Below are positions 7,419 to 15,821 of a stretch of DNA of 45,604 nt, one piece after another; position 1 is the first letter of the stretch, and each line of letters begins with the position of its first letter. Under the pieces are notes generated by a model. The model was not told where the DNA came from, made no database searches, and saw only the letters and a list, made by a program, of their open reading frames with translations. The DNA is from Desulfovibrio sp. GTDB lineage: Bacteria > Desulfobacterota > Desulfovibrionia > Desulfovibrionales > Desulfovibrionaceae. Both the position numbers and the translations under genes were made by a program. Location: assembly GCA_031272715.1 (NCBI GenBank), contig JAISTH010000091.1, positions 1-45,604 on the forward strand. The letters run 5' to 3'.

Positions 7419-8398
7419 GCGCCTTCCTGCCTCGCTATCTCGTCGATCGCCCTGCGCACGGCGTCCCGGGATCCGAGACGGGGCGTGAATCCCAGTGCGG
7501 CGAGGGAGCCGACATCGTAGCTGAAGCGGGGCACGTCCCCCACCCATCCTCTGGGTTCCTGGCCGTATGCAATGGCGGCGTCCGGGGCGACGCTGGCGAC
7601 CACGTCCTCGGCGATGGAGCGCACGGTGACGCCGTCGTCCAGGGGGCCGATGTTGAAGCAGTTGCGGCGGGCCGTGGAGCGTTCCACCACGAAGAGCATG
7701 GCCGCGACGAGTTCGTCCACGTGAAGGTAGGCCTTGCGTTGGGTGCCATCGCCCAGGACGTCGAGTTTCCGCGGGTCGGTCTTGAGCCTGCGGATGAAGT
7801 CGAGGATGACCCCGTGCGTGGCGGGGACGCCGACGACGTTGGGGAAGCGGAACACCCATGACCGTTCCAGAAAATGTTCCGTCGCTGCGCTCACGCTCGC
7901 CTCGGACGCGAGTTTCATGGCGCCGTAGCTGGAGATGGGAAGGAGCGGCCCGGTGTCTTCCCGCAGCGGGGTGTCGGGGCCGTGGTCGCCGTACACGGCG
8001 GAGCTGGAGGCGAAGGCGATGCGGACGAGTCCGATCCGCCGCATGGCCGTCAGCAGGGAGTGCGTTGTCATGAACGTGTCGCGCAGATCGATGTCAGGGT
8101 CGGCGATCCCCGCGGGGATGTCGGAATTGGCCGCCATGTGCCAAAGGACGTCGACGGGGTGGGATGTGTGGAACTCCCCCATGATGCGTGTCAGGCGGTC
8201 GGTGTCCTCGATGTTTATGTTCGCGAAGGTGAGTCTGCCGTCCCCCAGCATGTCCTTGATGTGGGCTTCCCGTCCGCGGCACAGGTTGTCCAGGACGAGA
8301 ACGTGACGTCCCGATGCGAAGAAGTGCCGCACGAGATGGGAGCCGATGAATCCAGCGCCTCCGGCGATGATGATCCCTGTATTCACGGAGACGTCCAT
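7415..8398 (-). CDS. NAD-dependent nucleotide-sugar epimerase/dehydratase
   Basis: A ~327-residue extended short-chain dehydrogenase. Visible: TGIIIAGGAGFIGSHLV (Rossmann motif), VLDNLCRG (adenosine-ribose binding), HMAANSD, ASSSAVYGDHGPDT (catalytic Ser/Thr), SSYGAMKLASE (catalytic YxxxK) and FRFPNVVGVPATHGV. GalE/WbpP-type enzymes of this kind change C4, C5 or C6 of an NDP-sugar; substrate unknown. It sits directly upstream of the heptose nucleotidyltransferase with a 4-nt overlap, so a (GDP-)heptose substrate is plausible. The start is uncertain: ATG 8398 is used here, TTG 8425 and GTG 8386 are alternatives. A promoter-like sequence overlaps ATG 8398, which favours GTG 8386. Confidence 0.8.
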   Translation of the reverse strand: MDVSVNTGIIIAGGAGFIGSHLVRHFFASGRHVLVLDNLCRGREAHIKDMLGDGRLTFANINIEDTDRLTRIMGEFHTSHPVDVLWHMAANSDIPAGIADPDIDLRDTFMTTHSLLTAMRRIGLVRIAFASSSAVYGDHGPDTPLREDTGPLLPISSYGAMKLASEASVSAATEHFLERSWVFRFPNVVGVPATHGVILDFIRRLKTDPRKLDVLGDGTQRKAYLHVDELVAAMLFVVERSTARRNCFNIGPLDDGVTVRSIAEDVVASVAPDAAIAYGQEPRGWVGDVPRFSYDVGSLAALGFTPRLGSRDAVRRAIDEIARQEGA

Positions 8399-8425
8399 GT
8401 TATTGCCAACGGTATGAGGTGTCAA
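8397..8425 (-). promoter_or_regulatory. Candidate sigma-70 promoter overlapping the epimerase start
   Basis: Minus-strand TTGACA (8425-8420), a 17-nt spacer, then TAACAT (8402-8397). The -35 is perfect and the -10 matches 4 of 6. Transcription would begin near 8390, inside the annotated start region. Either translation begins at GTG 8386 on a nearly leaderless message or the match is fortuitous. It lies exactly at the change from AT-rich to GC-rich DNA. Confidence 0.35.
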
Positions 8426-8558
8426 AAAAGGTTGTTTATCTTTTGTGTCTTCAATTTGTTTTCAGAAAATCAGTTCGTCTCTTATAAATCAAGTGTTCTA
8501 TTTGGAATTGTGAGAAATGCCCCTGACTCCAAATTAATGAATGCAAAAGAGTTTAAGT

Positions 8559-10124
8559 TTAGTGTGGCTTTTTATCGAGTTCCCTCGCATTGCCATCTCT
8601 CAATTTTCTGACATGCAACAACCTGTCTTTTCCGCAATAGATGAGGTATATCACTTCTTTTTTGTTATTGGCATTTATAACGCGTGTGTTGTGGCGCTGA
8701 AGCTTATGCCAATCGTTCTCTAATAGTATACCGCTTGCGATTATTTTTTTATCTGAAAATAGTAATTTTTCCATAGAGTGCAAATAGTATGGGTTTAGAT
8801 TTGCGTATCTAAATGTTATAAAACAATTAGATGCCTCTTCAATAAGTTGGCTACGAACTTGCAAATAGTTAAACTGGAAAATTTTTGATTTTGGGTAGAA
8901 TATGTTAAATGGCAAATATGTGTGTATAGCTGACATGCAAACAATGAGTATAATTAACGGGGCGTTTCCCCATGCTGATGCGGCCATAGTTATCGGACGC
9001 GTTAATCTCGTTTTAGAAATAAGCTGGTGTATTACAATGAATCCTGAAGCAAAAAGAAAAATGCCAGAGAAGCTTAAAATTCTTGCTGGCCATTCGACTA
9101 TCACATCAGTCACATCGACTGAAGTCAGGTAGAGCAGAAGAGTTACGAAGACGTAAACATATAGGTATCTATGGGGGCGGCTCGTTGACTTCAAGAACAT
9201 GCATATCGCCGATAAGGCAAATCCCAGAAGAATGATCGATGATCTAACCCAGAAGAATATTTGTAAGGTCTTCGGCATTCTCTCGCTGTAGATGAATTCT
9301 GTTATCACCTTCGGGGACAAGTAAAGCATTTTGACATTTTTTATTAGATTGTTTATGTGGAAGCTGACCAATTTGAGTAGCTCCGCTTTGACATCACTCT
9401 CTGGACTGTCTATCATTATCAATGCTGCGAAGCAGAATATTGGCACCATGCACAACAGTGCCTTGACTCTCTGTGTGTTGTTTGACTGCACAAGGAATCT
9501 GACGCCGAGAAGGATGAGGACGAACGGTATGGCAAATGGATGCGATGTACATGCAAGAAACAGTATGGCCGTTATTTTTATGCTGTTGTCTTCAGAATAG
9601 GCACCTTCGCGGATATAGTAATAGAATGCGATGGAAAATAGTGCCGCAGCGAGAGAGAATGGTAGCGGGCCACCCCAGAGAAAGAGTCCATCCCAAACTG
9701 CAAACAAGGATGCTGCAGTGGCAAAATAGTACATCTTACCATTTTTAAAGAAAATTGTATAGATTTTTGATAGGACAAAGAACGCCACCAGCATCAACAG
9801 GCAGTAAAGCAAGCAAATTTGCCAAGCGGCGGAGATTTGCATGTCGTGCAAGAGTCGTAGCAATATATGCGGGAGGATGAAGGTGAACTGGAAGACGTAG
9901 ATATGTTCTGGGCCGAAGGAGAGTTTGGGGGGATAGTTGTGCAGACCGACGTACTGTATGATGTCGATGATGGGGAGGTAGGGTCCGAGGAGGAATGCGG
10001 GGAGGAGGATGACCAAGAGGCAGATGATGGTGAAGCAGCCCTTGACCGATGCCAAGTAGTTTGCGGCTCCATAGATGCCGTCTGTGATTGTTCTCGGAAG
10101 CTGGGACTTGTCGTCGATTTCCAT
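8559..10124 (-). CDS. Polytopic membrane protein of unknown function
   Basis: A 521-residue hydrophobic protein with roughly ten membrane-spanning segments (for example FTIICLLVILLPAFLLGPYL, YVFQFTFILPHILLRLL, ICLLYCLLMLVAFFVL and later IILIVCMSAIHTYL). A C-terminal ~110-residue soluble part ends in RDGNARELDKKPH. Size and layout recall GT-C or oligosaccharide-unit membrane enzymes, but I see no diagnostic acidic loop motif and do not assign one. A GAGGGAAG ribosome-binding site lies about 8 nt before the ATG at 10124. The gene is AT-rich between GC-rich neighbours, suggesting transfer. About 130 bp separate its stop from the epimerase gene. Confidence 0.7.
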   Translation of the reverse strand: MEIDDKSQLPRTITDGIYGAANYLASVKGCFTIICLLVILLPAFLLGPYLPIIDIIQYVGLHNYPPKLSFGPEHIYVFQFTFILPHILLRLLHDMQISAAWQICLLYCLLMLVAFFVLSKIYTIFFKNGKMYYFATAASLFAVWDGLFLWGGPLPFSLAAALFSIAFYYYIREGAYSEDNSIKITAILFLACTSHPFAIPFVLILLGVRFLVQSNNTQRVKALLCMVPIFCFAALIMIDSPESDVKAELLKLVSFHINNLIKNVKMLYLSPKVITEFIYSERMPKTLQIFFWVRSSIILLGFALSAICMFLKSTSRPHRYLYVYVFVTLLLYLTSVDVTDVIVEWPARILSFSGIFLFASGFIVIHQLISKTRLTRPITMAASAWGNAPLIILIVCMSAIHTYLPFNIFYPKSKIFQFNYLQVRSQLIEEASNCFITFRYANLNPYYLHSMEKLLFSDKKIIASGILLENDWHKLQRHNTRVINANNKKEVIYLIYCGKDRLLHVRKLRDGNARELDKKPH

Positions 10125-11451
10125 GGAATTGCTTCCCTCATGAAAAAGATTCTGGCAAACGGTGAAGTCGAGAATTCCTTATCTATTTCGGTGGACACTG
10201 CCTATGACGCTGTTTTTTAGATTTTCAACTTAATGGATTCGCAGATATATCTACATGCGTGATAGTAGGGTTGCAGTGGACGGGCTTTCCCCGTCCTGGC
10301 CGGTTTTCCCGTCTCCCTTGGGGGTCGGCCGTGGGCGTCAGCTCCATGGGTGGGATCCCCGTTTGCACATTGTGGATGCGTTGCCGTGTGTGCACCTGTG
10401 TGTTCCGACATGGGGGCAGCCACAGGCGCGGGTTTGGGAGGCAGAACCGTTGCCGTGTGTGCACCTGTGTGTTCGCATCCTTCCGCTCCCGTTGGCGGCG
10501 TTCGGGGGCGGTTCCCGTCCTTCCGGGCGCCGGGATGGCACCGTTGGCCGCCTGCCTGCACATCGGCCCGTGTGGCGTCCTATTCTTCCGCCGTGGACGC
10601 TGCAGTCTGCCAAAACAATTCGCAGGAGTACACCCGTTTTCGATTTGTGTCAAGAGGGTGAGGGTTTGGCGAATATTTTCGTATAAAAATCGGCAGGCCA
10701 CGATCTGTCATGGGTTCGGGGGGACCGGGACTGTCCCGGAAGCGCGTCTTTGTGTCGGTGGCGTGATTTTTTGTATGGAATGTCATGAGACTGTCCCTCT
10801 GGGTTACTCTTGGGGATCTGTCCTTCAGGGCGGTCGATGGAGGGATGGAGGACGGAGTGGGGTGACGGGATTCTCGGGCGTCCGGATGCAACACCTGGAC
10901 GCAGGTCTCACGCCATCCGCGCCGTTTTTTGGGGACGTGGCTGTCCGGTGATGCGGATGGGCGAAGGTCGGGATGCGGGGCATCCGTTTGCCGAGGGTGC
11001 ATGCGCGGGCGGACTGTCCGTGGGTGATGGCATGCGTCCTCGTGTGTCGGGAGGATATCCTTCGATGCCGGGCTTTGGAATGTGGAGGTGCCTGAAGGCG
11101 TCCTGCCTTGCGGCTTGAGGGGCAGGGCGTTTCTCCTTGGCGGTGGCGTCCGCGGATCATTTCCTCGTCTTTGCGGTTGTTCCGTGCCGGTCGCGGTGCC
11201 GCGGGTCGTTCCGCCCGGTCCTTGCCTTGGCGACGCCGTCGGCCGTTCCCGTCTTGATCGGGCCGGCGGCCGCCACCCGGACCGTGGCTGCGCCGGGGCG
11301 CCTCGCCCCGAAGGCTCAACGGCAGTCCTGGCTTGCGACAGCCCCTCGAAATTCTCCCGCGCAGTCCTTGCCGAGGACCTGAATCCTCACACTCCCATCT
11401 GGCACACGTGACATTCTATACTTGTCTATGTTCTGATATGCCTGTACAATG
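10125..11451. other. GC-rich gene-poor region
   Basis: Overlapping ORFs occur in all frames but none has a recognisable domain, and both strands look equally non-coding (Arg/Pro/Gly-rich translations). A 26-bp direct repeat lies at 10380-10474. I see no RNA gene. The function, if any, may be regulatory. Confidence 0.45.
10380..10474. repeat. 26-bp perfect direct repeat pair
   Basis: GTTGCCGTGTGTGCACCTGT plus TGTTC occurs at 10380-10405 and again at 10449-10474, 69 nt apart. The unit contains the partly palindromic TGTGCAC core. A related sequence (CGTGTGCATCTGTGTGCAG) occurs once inside the glycosyltransferase gene near 14170. It may be a protein-binding site pair or a minisatellite seed. 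Confidence 0.6.
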
Positions 11452-11832
11452 TCACATATTCGACTTTCTGCGGGCCAATTCCTCGTATAGTTCCCTTGTC
11501 GTCTCTTTGCGTCTCTCATCGCATTTCTCCGTCAATTTTACAATACTCTTGCTGAATTCCTGCAGCAATTCCACGAACAGCTTTCTATTGAAGAGAAGTA
11601 TGTGCGGCACGTATGTGATATGGTTGTCAACGGATTTGTCAATGTTGCTGTTAGGTGCCCTGCTCCTGGCAAGAATTAACCAGTCATTGCCAAGCCATTC
11701 ATAGAAGATGCAATTTTTTTGATTCAATGGCGTTTTTGAATTCCACAGGCTTTCCATACCTTTTGCTAAATGCCTCGATGGCATCGCGATAAAAATATCC
11801 GTATTTGAATTAGCATTGACAGAATCATTCAC
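11452..11832 (-). CDS. Hypothetical protein, possibly the 3' part of a broken lipoprotein gene
   Basis: A 126-codon AT-rich ORF from GTG 11832 with no recognised family. The C-terminal third is strongly charged and helical (LLQEFSKSIVKLTEKCDERR, then a Glu/Arg-rich stretch ending RRKSNM), likely a coiled coil. It is in the same frame as the ORF at 11839-12162, separated only by one TAA and two codons, and has no clear ribosome-binding site. It may therefore be the continuation of that ORF rather than a separate gene. Confidence 0.4.
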   Translation of the reverse strand: MNDSVNANSNTDIFIAMPSRHLAKGMESLWNSKTPLNQKNCIFYEWLGNDWLILARSRAPNSNIDKSVDNHITYVPHILLFNRKLFVELLQEFSKSIVKLTEKCDERRKETTRELYEELARRKSNM

Positions 11833-11838
11833 TTCGAT

Positions 11839-12162
11839 TTATAATACATTATACTCTTGCATATTGCCAAATTTTACAAATGAAACAGTAAACTCGGGCT
11901 CGCCGATTATAGTGTTTTCCGTATGGTCATGTATCTTGAATTTAATGCGATTGCAAAGGTCAAAACCATATTCTAATTGTATTTGATCGTCAAAGAATCT
12001 TTCGGTAAAGAAATATTTTGAAGGTTTTGATGTTTTCAAAGGGTGCCTTCCGTGCAGCGATAAAGCCATTCGTGTATCGTCAAGCAGTGGCTTCTCGTTG
12101 AGCTGTGACAATTTGACAAAGTCGAACAAAAGAAAATTTGGAGATTTTACTCCCTTTGGCAC
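11839..12162 (-). CDS. Hypothetical protein, possibly a middle fragment of a broken gene
   Basis: A 107-codon ORF from GTG 12162 with mixed polar and aromatic composition (FFTERFFDDQIQLEYGF, GEPEFTVSFVKFG), consistent with a soluble beta-rich domain, but no family is recognised. It begins 9 nt beyond the TAG that ends the frame of the lipoprotein ORF upstream, and ends 6 nt before the next ORF's GTG. No good ribosome-binding site. It reads more like part of one interrupted gene than an independent one. Confidence 0.4.
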   Translation of the reverse strand: MPKGVKSPNFLLFDFVKLSQLNEKPLLDDTRMALSLHGRHPLKTSKPSKYFFTERFFDDQIQLEYGFDLCNRIKFKIHDHTENTIIGEPEFTVSFVKFGNMQEYNVL

Positions 12163-12335
12163 AAAATCGTCTATTCATAGAGTAGGTAGAGCAGCCCGTT
12201 CGATGGGATGTCCTCAATTGATTTCTGCGATCTGAGTTCATTGTTTATGGAAGTGAATGTGGATTTGATTTGCGTAAATTCGGATTCATGCACAAGTCTT
12301 GACAGCATTTTTTCTGGCGTGTCGTTGAAGTCAAA

Positions 12336-12491
12336 TCAATACAAAGTGATATCGTTGATGGAAGTCGTCAGTATCTGAGAGTCCTTCAGTCGCGGGATGT
12401 TTGTTTCGTCAAAATTTTCGCTGCCGCAGGACGATAGGCATAGCAGCATTAAAACGTAAATGGCGATGCGTATTGAGGTCAGTTTGTGCAT
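12336..12491 (-). CDS. Short lipoprotein with a possible in-frame stop (N-terminal fragment)
   Basis: A 51-codon ORF with a textbook start: AGGAGGAGA ribosome-binding site just upstream of ATG 12491, signal peptide MHKLTSIRIAIYVLMLLCL, and lipobox LSSC, so the mature protein should be a lipid-anchored envelope protein. It ends at TGA 12336-12338. After that TGA the same frame stays open for another 54 protein-like codons (FDFNDTPEKMLSRLVHESEF...) to a TAG at 12171. This suggests a premature stop in a longer lipoprotein gene. Selenocysteine or readthrough at the TGA is possible but not supported by any structure I can see. Confidence 0.55.
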   Translation of the reverse strand: MHKLTSIRIAIYVLMLLCLSSCGSENFDETNIPRLKDSQILTTSINDITLY

Positions 12492-13101
12492 TCTCTCCTC
12501 CTTGCCATGCATGATGCAAGGCATATGCCGGGCAAATGGCGAACGTGCTTGATTTTTCCGGCCTCGGGTCCTGGAACCGTCAGCGGCATTTCAGTGTTCG
12601 GGGATGGGGAGGCGTGCCGCATCGGTCCACGGCCTCCTAGCCCCCGTGTCACCCGCCCGTTCCCGCCCGCCGTCGGCCAGCCCCGTCCTGACGCCGCACC
12701 GGCCATTGCCGGGAAGGCAGGCCATGCATGCAAAGTCCTCGCTCTGCGGCCAAGGGGTCCGTGCGACCGCCAGGTGTGCGGCCGGGATGTCTGTCCCTCG
12801 TTGACGGGCATGCCGGGAATACAGGGAGAACGGCCAGGGATGCGCCGGCGCGGCGGGACCATCGGCCACGGCGCGAGGGGATGCCGGTGTGCGCGAGGGC
12901 AACGCCGTCGGGGTTTTCGAAAGAGGAACATATTGTACATCATTATATAATATGTTGCCAGCGGATTTTCCGCCAACCCGAAGTGTCGTTCCAATCATGG
13001 CAGGCAAGTGCACGTCATGTCATATCGCAGCATGATTTTCTCTCGGCATTGGCCGTGTAATGGCATAATGCCATCAAAATTCAAGATCGGAATGTGATCT
13101 G
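12492..13101. other. GC-rich intergenic region with an AT-rich dyad
   Basis: No supportable gene; ORFs here are mutual shadows. The only distinct landmarks are an AT-rich pocket around 12920-12960 containing an inverted repeat, and a small dyad TGGCAT-T-ATGCCA just past the end of the glycosyltransferase gene (about 13061-13073). Confidence 0.45.
12927..12956. promoter_or_regulatory. Inverted repeat, possible operator
   Basis: AACATATT (12927-12934) and AATATGTT (12949-12956) are perfect 8-bp arms around a 14-nt AT-rich spacer. They stand out in otherwise GC-rich DNA between the long glycan operon and the lipoprotein island. A dimeric regulator site is a possible reading. Confidence 0.3.
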
Positions 13102-15579
13102 CTATGATGCGGCCGGCTTCTCCTGCCCGCCCTGCGTCCCTCCAGTCCGCGTCACGGACGCGAGGAAGTGCCGCGCGAAGACGGGGAAGGCGTCGCAGAG
13201 TCCAGGCAGGGCGGGGTGCGCATCCTTCTGCCCGGCCAGCCTTGTGTCGTGCATCAGGCAGTCTGCGAAGACGCCGTTCGCGAGATCCAGCAGGACGTCC
13301 CGGAATCGCCCCCGGAAGTGTTCGTCCACGGCCTCGTAGACGGCGAGTTCCCGCAGGCCCACGACCGCGCGGTGCCGCAGGCGGTCCGTTTCGGAGAGGT
13401 AGTAGACGCCTTTGGGGTGCCGTCGGTATTCGGCCATGATTCTGTCGATGAAGCCGATGCGGCCTGTTTCGGCGTGGAGCAGGTGCCAGTACCAGTCTCC
13501 GGGTTGCAGGTCCGCCCGGAACCAGTCCGGGAGGCCCTTCCGGAAGCGCCATCTGTAGACGGCGGAGTTGGTCTGGATGATGTTGCAGCGGATGAGGTCG
13601 TTGATGTCGTAGCGGTCCCTGACGCCGCCGGGAAGTTCGCGGACAGGTGGATAGAGGCGTTCGGGCCTTGCCCCGTCCTCGTAGGTCACCCGGACGACGT
13701 GGAAGCAGAGGGCGCAGTCGCGGTTGGCCTCGAGGAATTCTACCTGGAGGCGGAGCTTGCGGGGGTGGGTGAACCGGTCGTCGCCGTCGCAGAGGGCGAC
13801 GTAGGGGGTGCGGGCCGTCTCGAAGAGGGCGCGGACGTTGTTCCATGGGGTCTCCGGCCGTTCGCGCCGCAGGAGCGGCAGGATGTGGGGGTGTCTTGCG
13901 GCGTGGGCGAGGACGATGTCCCGGGTGGCATCGCTCGAGCCGTCGTCGGCGATGATGTGGAGGATGGGGAAGGGGGTCTGCTGGTCGAGGACGCTCTCGA
14001 TGTTCGCCTCGATGAACTTTTCGTGGTTGTAGGTCATGGTGAGGACGGCGAGAAGGGGTGCGGGGTGCGAGACGGAGAGGGTCCGGGCGTCCGCGGAAGG
14101 GTGGGCGATGGGGCCGGGGATCTCCTGTTTTGCGATGGACGGAGGTGTTCGGGTGGCCAGTCCTCGGGCGTCCGTGTGCATCTGTGTGCAGTTTTTGTGT
14201 CCGGTCGGGGCGGCGGTTTTTGATGTGTCCCTGTCCTTCGGGGAGACGGGGCATTTCGGGGAGGCAGGGCATTTCGGGGAGATGGGGTGTTTCGAGGGAG
14301 TAGGGCTTTTCGAGGGAGTAGGGCTTTTCGAGGAAGCAGGGCGTTTCGGGGAAGCAGGCCACTTCGGGGAAGCGGGCCGTTCCAAGAAGGCATGGCGTTT
14401 GGCCGTCTCTCTGGCCGCTTCCCCGAGCGTCTTCGGGGTTCGCCCGGGATGCGGCGTCTCGTGGGCTCTTGTGGATTGCGCCGTCTCCGGGGCCCGTTCG
14501 GGATGGGGCGTCGCCATCGCCCCCGTCTTGGGAAAATCCGGGCATCGTCCCGCCCCGGCCGTTTCCCGCAACGCCTGGAGCACGATGCGCTGCCCCCATG
14601 TGAGGGCGTGGACGGGCGTCCCGTCGAGATCCCGGAGCAGGGACCGGGCGAAGTGTTCCTCGAGCCTTTCCGCAACGCAGCAAGCGTTGCTCCATGTCAG
14701 GCCCAGGTAGCCGGGCCTGTGGGGCTTGTGCCGTGAAGGGCCGGTTTCGGCCGATGGGGGGCGATCCGGGAAGAGGGGGGATGTCCTGCCGAGCATTGCC
14801 GCAAGGCGTCCGTTCGTCTCTTTCCATCGGGCGAGGAGGTCCCTGCGCCCTATCTGCGAGAGCAGCTGCAGCTCCGTCTTCGGGAATCCCCCCGTCGCCC
14901 GTATCCACGGGGAATCCCACGAGAAACGCGCGCCGAGAGCCCCGACGGCGCAGCGGGCGAATTCGCAGAAGTCCCTCCCCGGGAGGAGGTTGAGGGTCGG
15001 CGCGAGGTGCCGGAGCCCGGTGCCGGGGTCTTCCGGGATGCGTATGCCGGCGAAGCGCCAGAAGGCGTCCTGGGCGCGGGCTTCTTCGTCGGGCCCCCCG
15101 TCGCCGATGAAGACCTGGACGTTCTCCTTGCCGAAGAGGCGATGGAGGTGGAGGAGGTGGGTTGCGTAGTCGTTCCGCGGGTCGCGGGTGTGACGGTGGA
15201 GCCATTCCCCTGCGCCGTCCGGGCATCCGCGGATGGCCATCATGACGAAGAGGGATTCCAGCAGGGCGTCCTGGCGGGAGAAGGCGACGAAGGCCCGCAT
15301 GGGGGCGTTCGGGAACCGCGCCATGAAATCCCGTCTCTTCTCTGCGTGGAGGAGGCGCAGGTGGTCAGGTCCCCCGACGACGACGAGCCGGACGCCCCGG
15401 GCGGCGAGTTCCGCGAAGTGGCGTCGGGCCTGGGGGATGCCGGAGCGCAGGATGCCTCCGACGTCCCTGTAGACGAGGCCCATTCCTTCGAGAAGTGGGC
15501 CGTTGGCCGCCCATGCGCTGAGCATGGGGGCGCAGTCGGGCAGGGTGCCGAAGTGGAAAATCAGGGATTCAAAGGGCAT
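13102..15579 (-). CDS. Sulfotransferase-like / GT2 glycosyltransferase fusion with repeat linker
   Basis: An 825-residue protein, probably the last gene of the operon. Residues ~5-150 resemble the sulfotransferase fold (LIFHFGTLPDCAPMLSAW, then MRAFVAFSRQDALLESLF), but the PAPS-binding GTxKTGTT loop reads GTLPDCAP, so the domain is probably inactive or altered. Residues ~399-446 are eight 6-residue repeats of the type ASPKCP encoded by an 18-bp tandem repeat. Residues ~509-740 are a family 2 glycosyltransferase: LLAVLTMTYNHEKFIEANIE, IADDGSSDATRDI for nucleotide binding, CDGDDRF for the metal-binding DxD, and GDWYWHLLHAETG later. Good AAGGAG ribosome-binding site before ATG 15579. Likely adds a sugar to the locus glycan at the cytoplasmic membrane face. 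Confidence 0.8.
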   Translation of the reverse strand: MPFESLIFHFGTLPDCAPMLSAWAANGPLLEGMGLVYRDVGGILRSGIPQARRHFAELAARGVRLVVVGGPDHLRLLHAEKRRDFMARFPNAPMRAFVAFSRQDALLESLFVMMAIRGCPDGAGEWLHRHTRDPRNDYATHLLHLHRLFGKENVQVFIGDGGPDEEARAQDAFWRFAGIRIPEDPGTGLRHLAPTLNLLPGRDFCEFARCAVGALGARFSWDSPWIRATGGFPKTELQLLSQIGRRDLLARWKETNGRLAAMLGRTSPLFPDRPPSAETGPSRHKPHRPGYLGLTWSNACCVAERLEEHFARSLLRDLDGTPVHALTWGQRIVLQALRETAGAGRCPDFPKTGAMATPHPERAPETAQSTRAHETPHPGRTPKTLGEAARETAKRHAFLERPASPKWPASPKRPASSKSPTPSKSPTPSKHPISPKCPASPKCPVSPKDRDTSKTAAPTGHKNCTQMHTDARGLATRTPPSIAKQEIPGPIAHPSADARTLSVSHPAPLLAVLTMTYNHEKFIEANIESVLDQQTPFPILHIIADDGSSDATRDIVLAHAARHPHILPLLRRERPETPWNNVRALFETARTPYVALCDGDDRFTHPRKLRLQVEFLEANRDCALCFHVVRVTYEDGARPERLYPPVRELPGGVRDRYDINDLIRCNIIQTNSAVYRWRFRKGLPDWFRADLQPGDWYWHLLHAETGRIGFIDRIMAEYRRHPKGVYYLSETDRLRHRAVVGLRELAVYEAVDEHFRGRFRDVLLDLANGVFADCLMHDTRLAGQKDAHPALPGLCDAFPVFARHFLASVTRTGGTQGGQEKPAAS
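14243..14386. repeat. 18-bp tandem repeat (8 units) inside the glycosyltransferase gene
   Basis: Eight consecutive 18-bp units on the plus strand, such as GAGGCAGGGCATTTCGGG and GGAGTAGGGCTTTTCGAG (twice, identical). Each encodes six residues on the minus strand (Ser-Pro-Lys-rich), so copy-number change keeps the frame and only alters linker length. Confidence 0.85.
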
Positions 15580-15821
15580 GTCGGCTCCTTGGGGTGCTTT
15601 GGGTCCGGGCCGTGGGGGCGGACGCTTGCGTCCGCCCTCACGGGCGCAACCGTATCGGATCGCGGGGCGGGATGCCAGAACATGGCGGCCGTGGCCGCCA
15701 CGAGGTCTTTCGGGGCGATTTGACGCTATCGTTCATGTCGGGTTGCGCAAAGAGACATCGATCGTATCTGGATGCCGCGTCGTCCCGGGAGCATGGGACG
15801 ATGGCATCTTGCGCATGCGTT
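15580..15821. other. Intergenic gap in the glycan operon with a strong hairpin
   Basis: A 242-bp gap, the largest between genes downstream of the small-ORF/repeat region of the operon. It holds the 15-bp hairpin listed separately and no convincing ORF. A separate weak promoter for the last gene may lie near 15720-15760, but I cannot define it. Confidence 0.4.
15611..15642 (-). terminator. 15-bp GC-rich hairpin between glycan genes (attenuator or processing site)
   Basis: CGTGGGGGCGGACGC and GCGTCCGCCCTCACG pair at all 15 positions (one G-T wobble) around a 2-nt TT loop. There is no U-tract in the minus-strand direction, so it is not a classical intrinsic terminator. It could attenuate transcription or stabilise mRNA ends. 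It lies ~30 nt upstream of the start at 15579. Confidence 0.5.

Noticed and set aside
10217-11411. Several ORFs of 80-230 codons on both strands
   Set aside because: Arg/Pro/Gly/His-rich translations typical of GC-rich non-coding DNA; no start signals or domains.
12336-12338. TGA as a selenocysteine codon
   Set aside because: No selenoprotein family or SECIS-like hairpin was recognised after it; a nonsense mutation is simpler.
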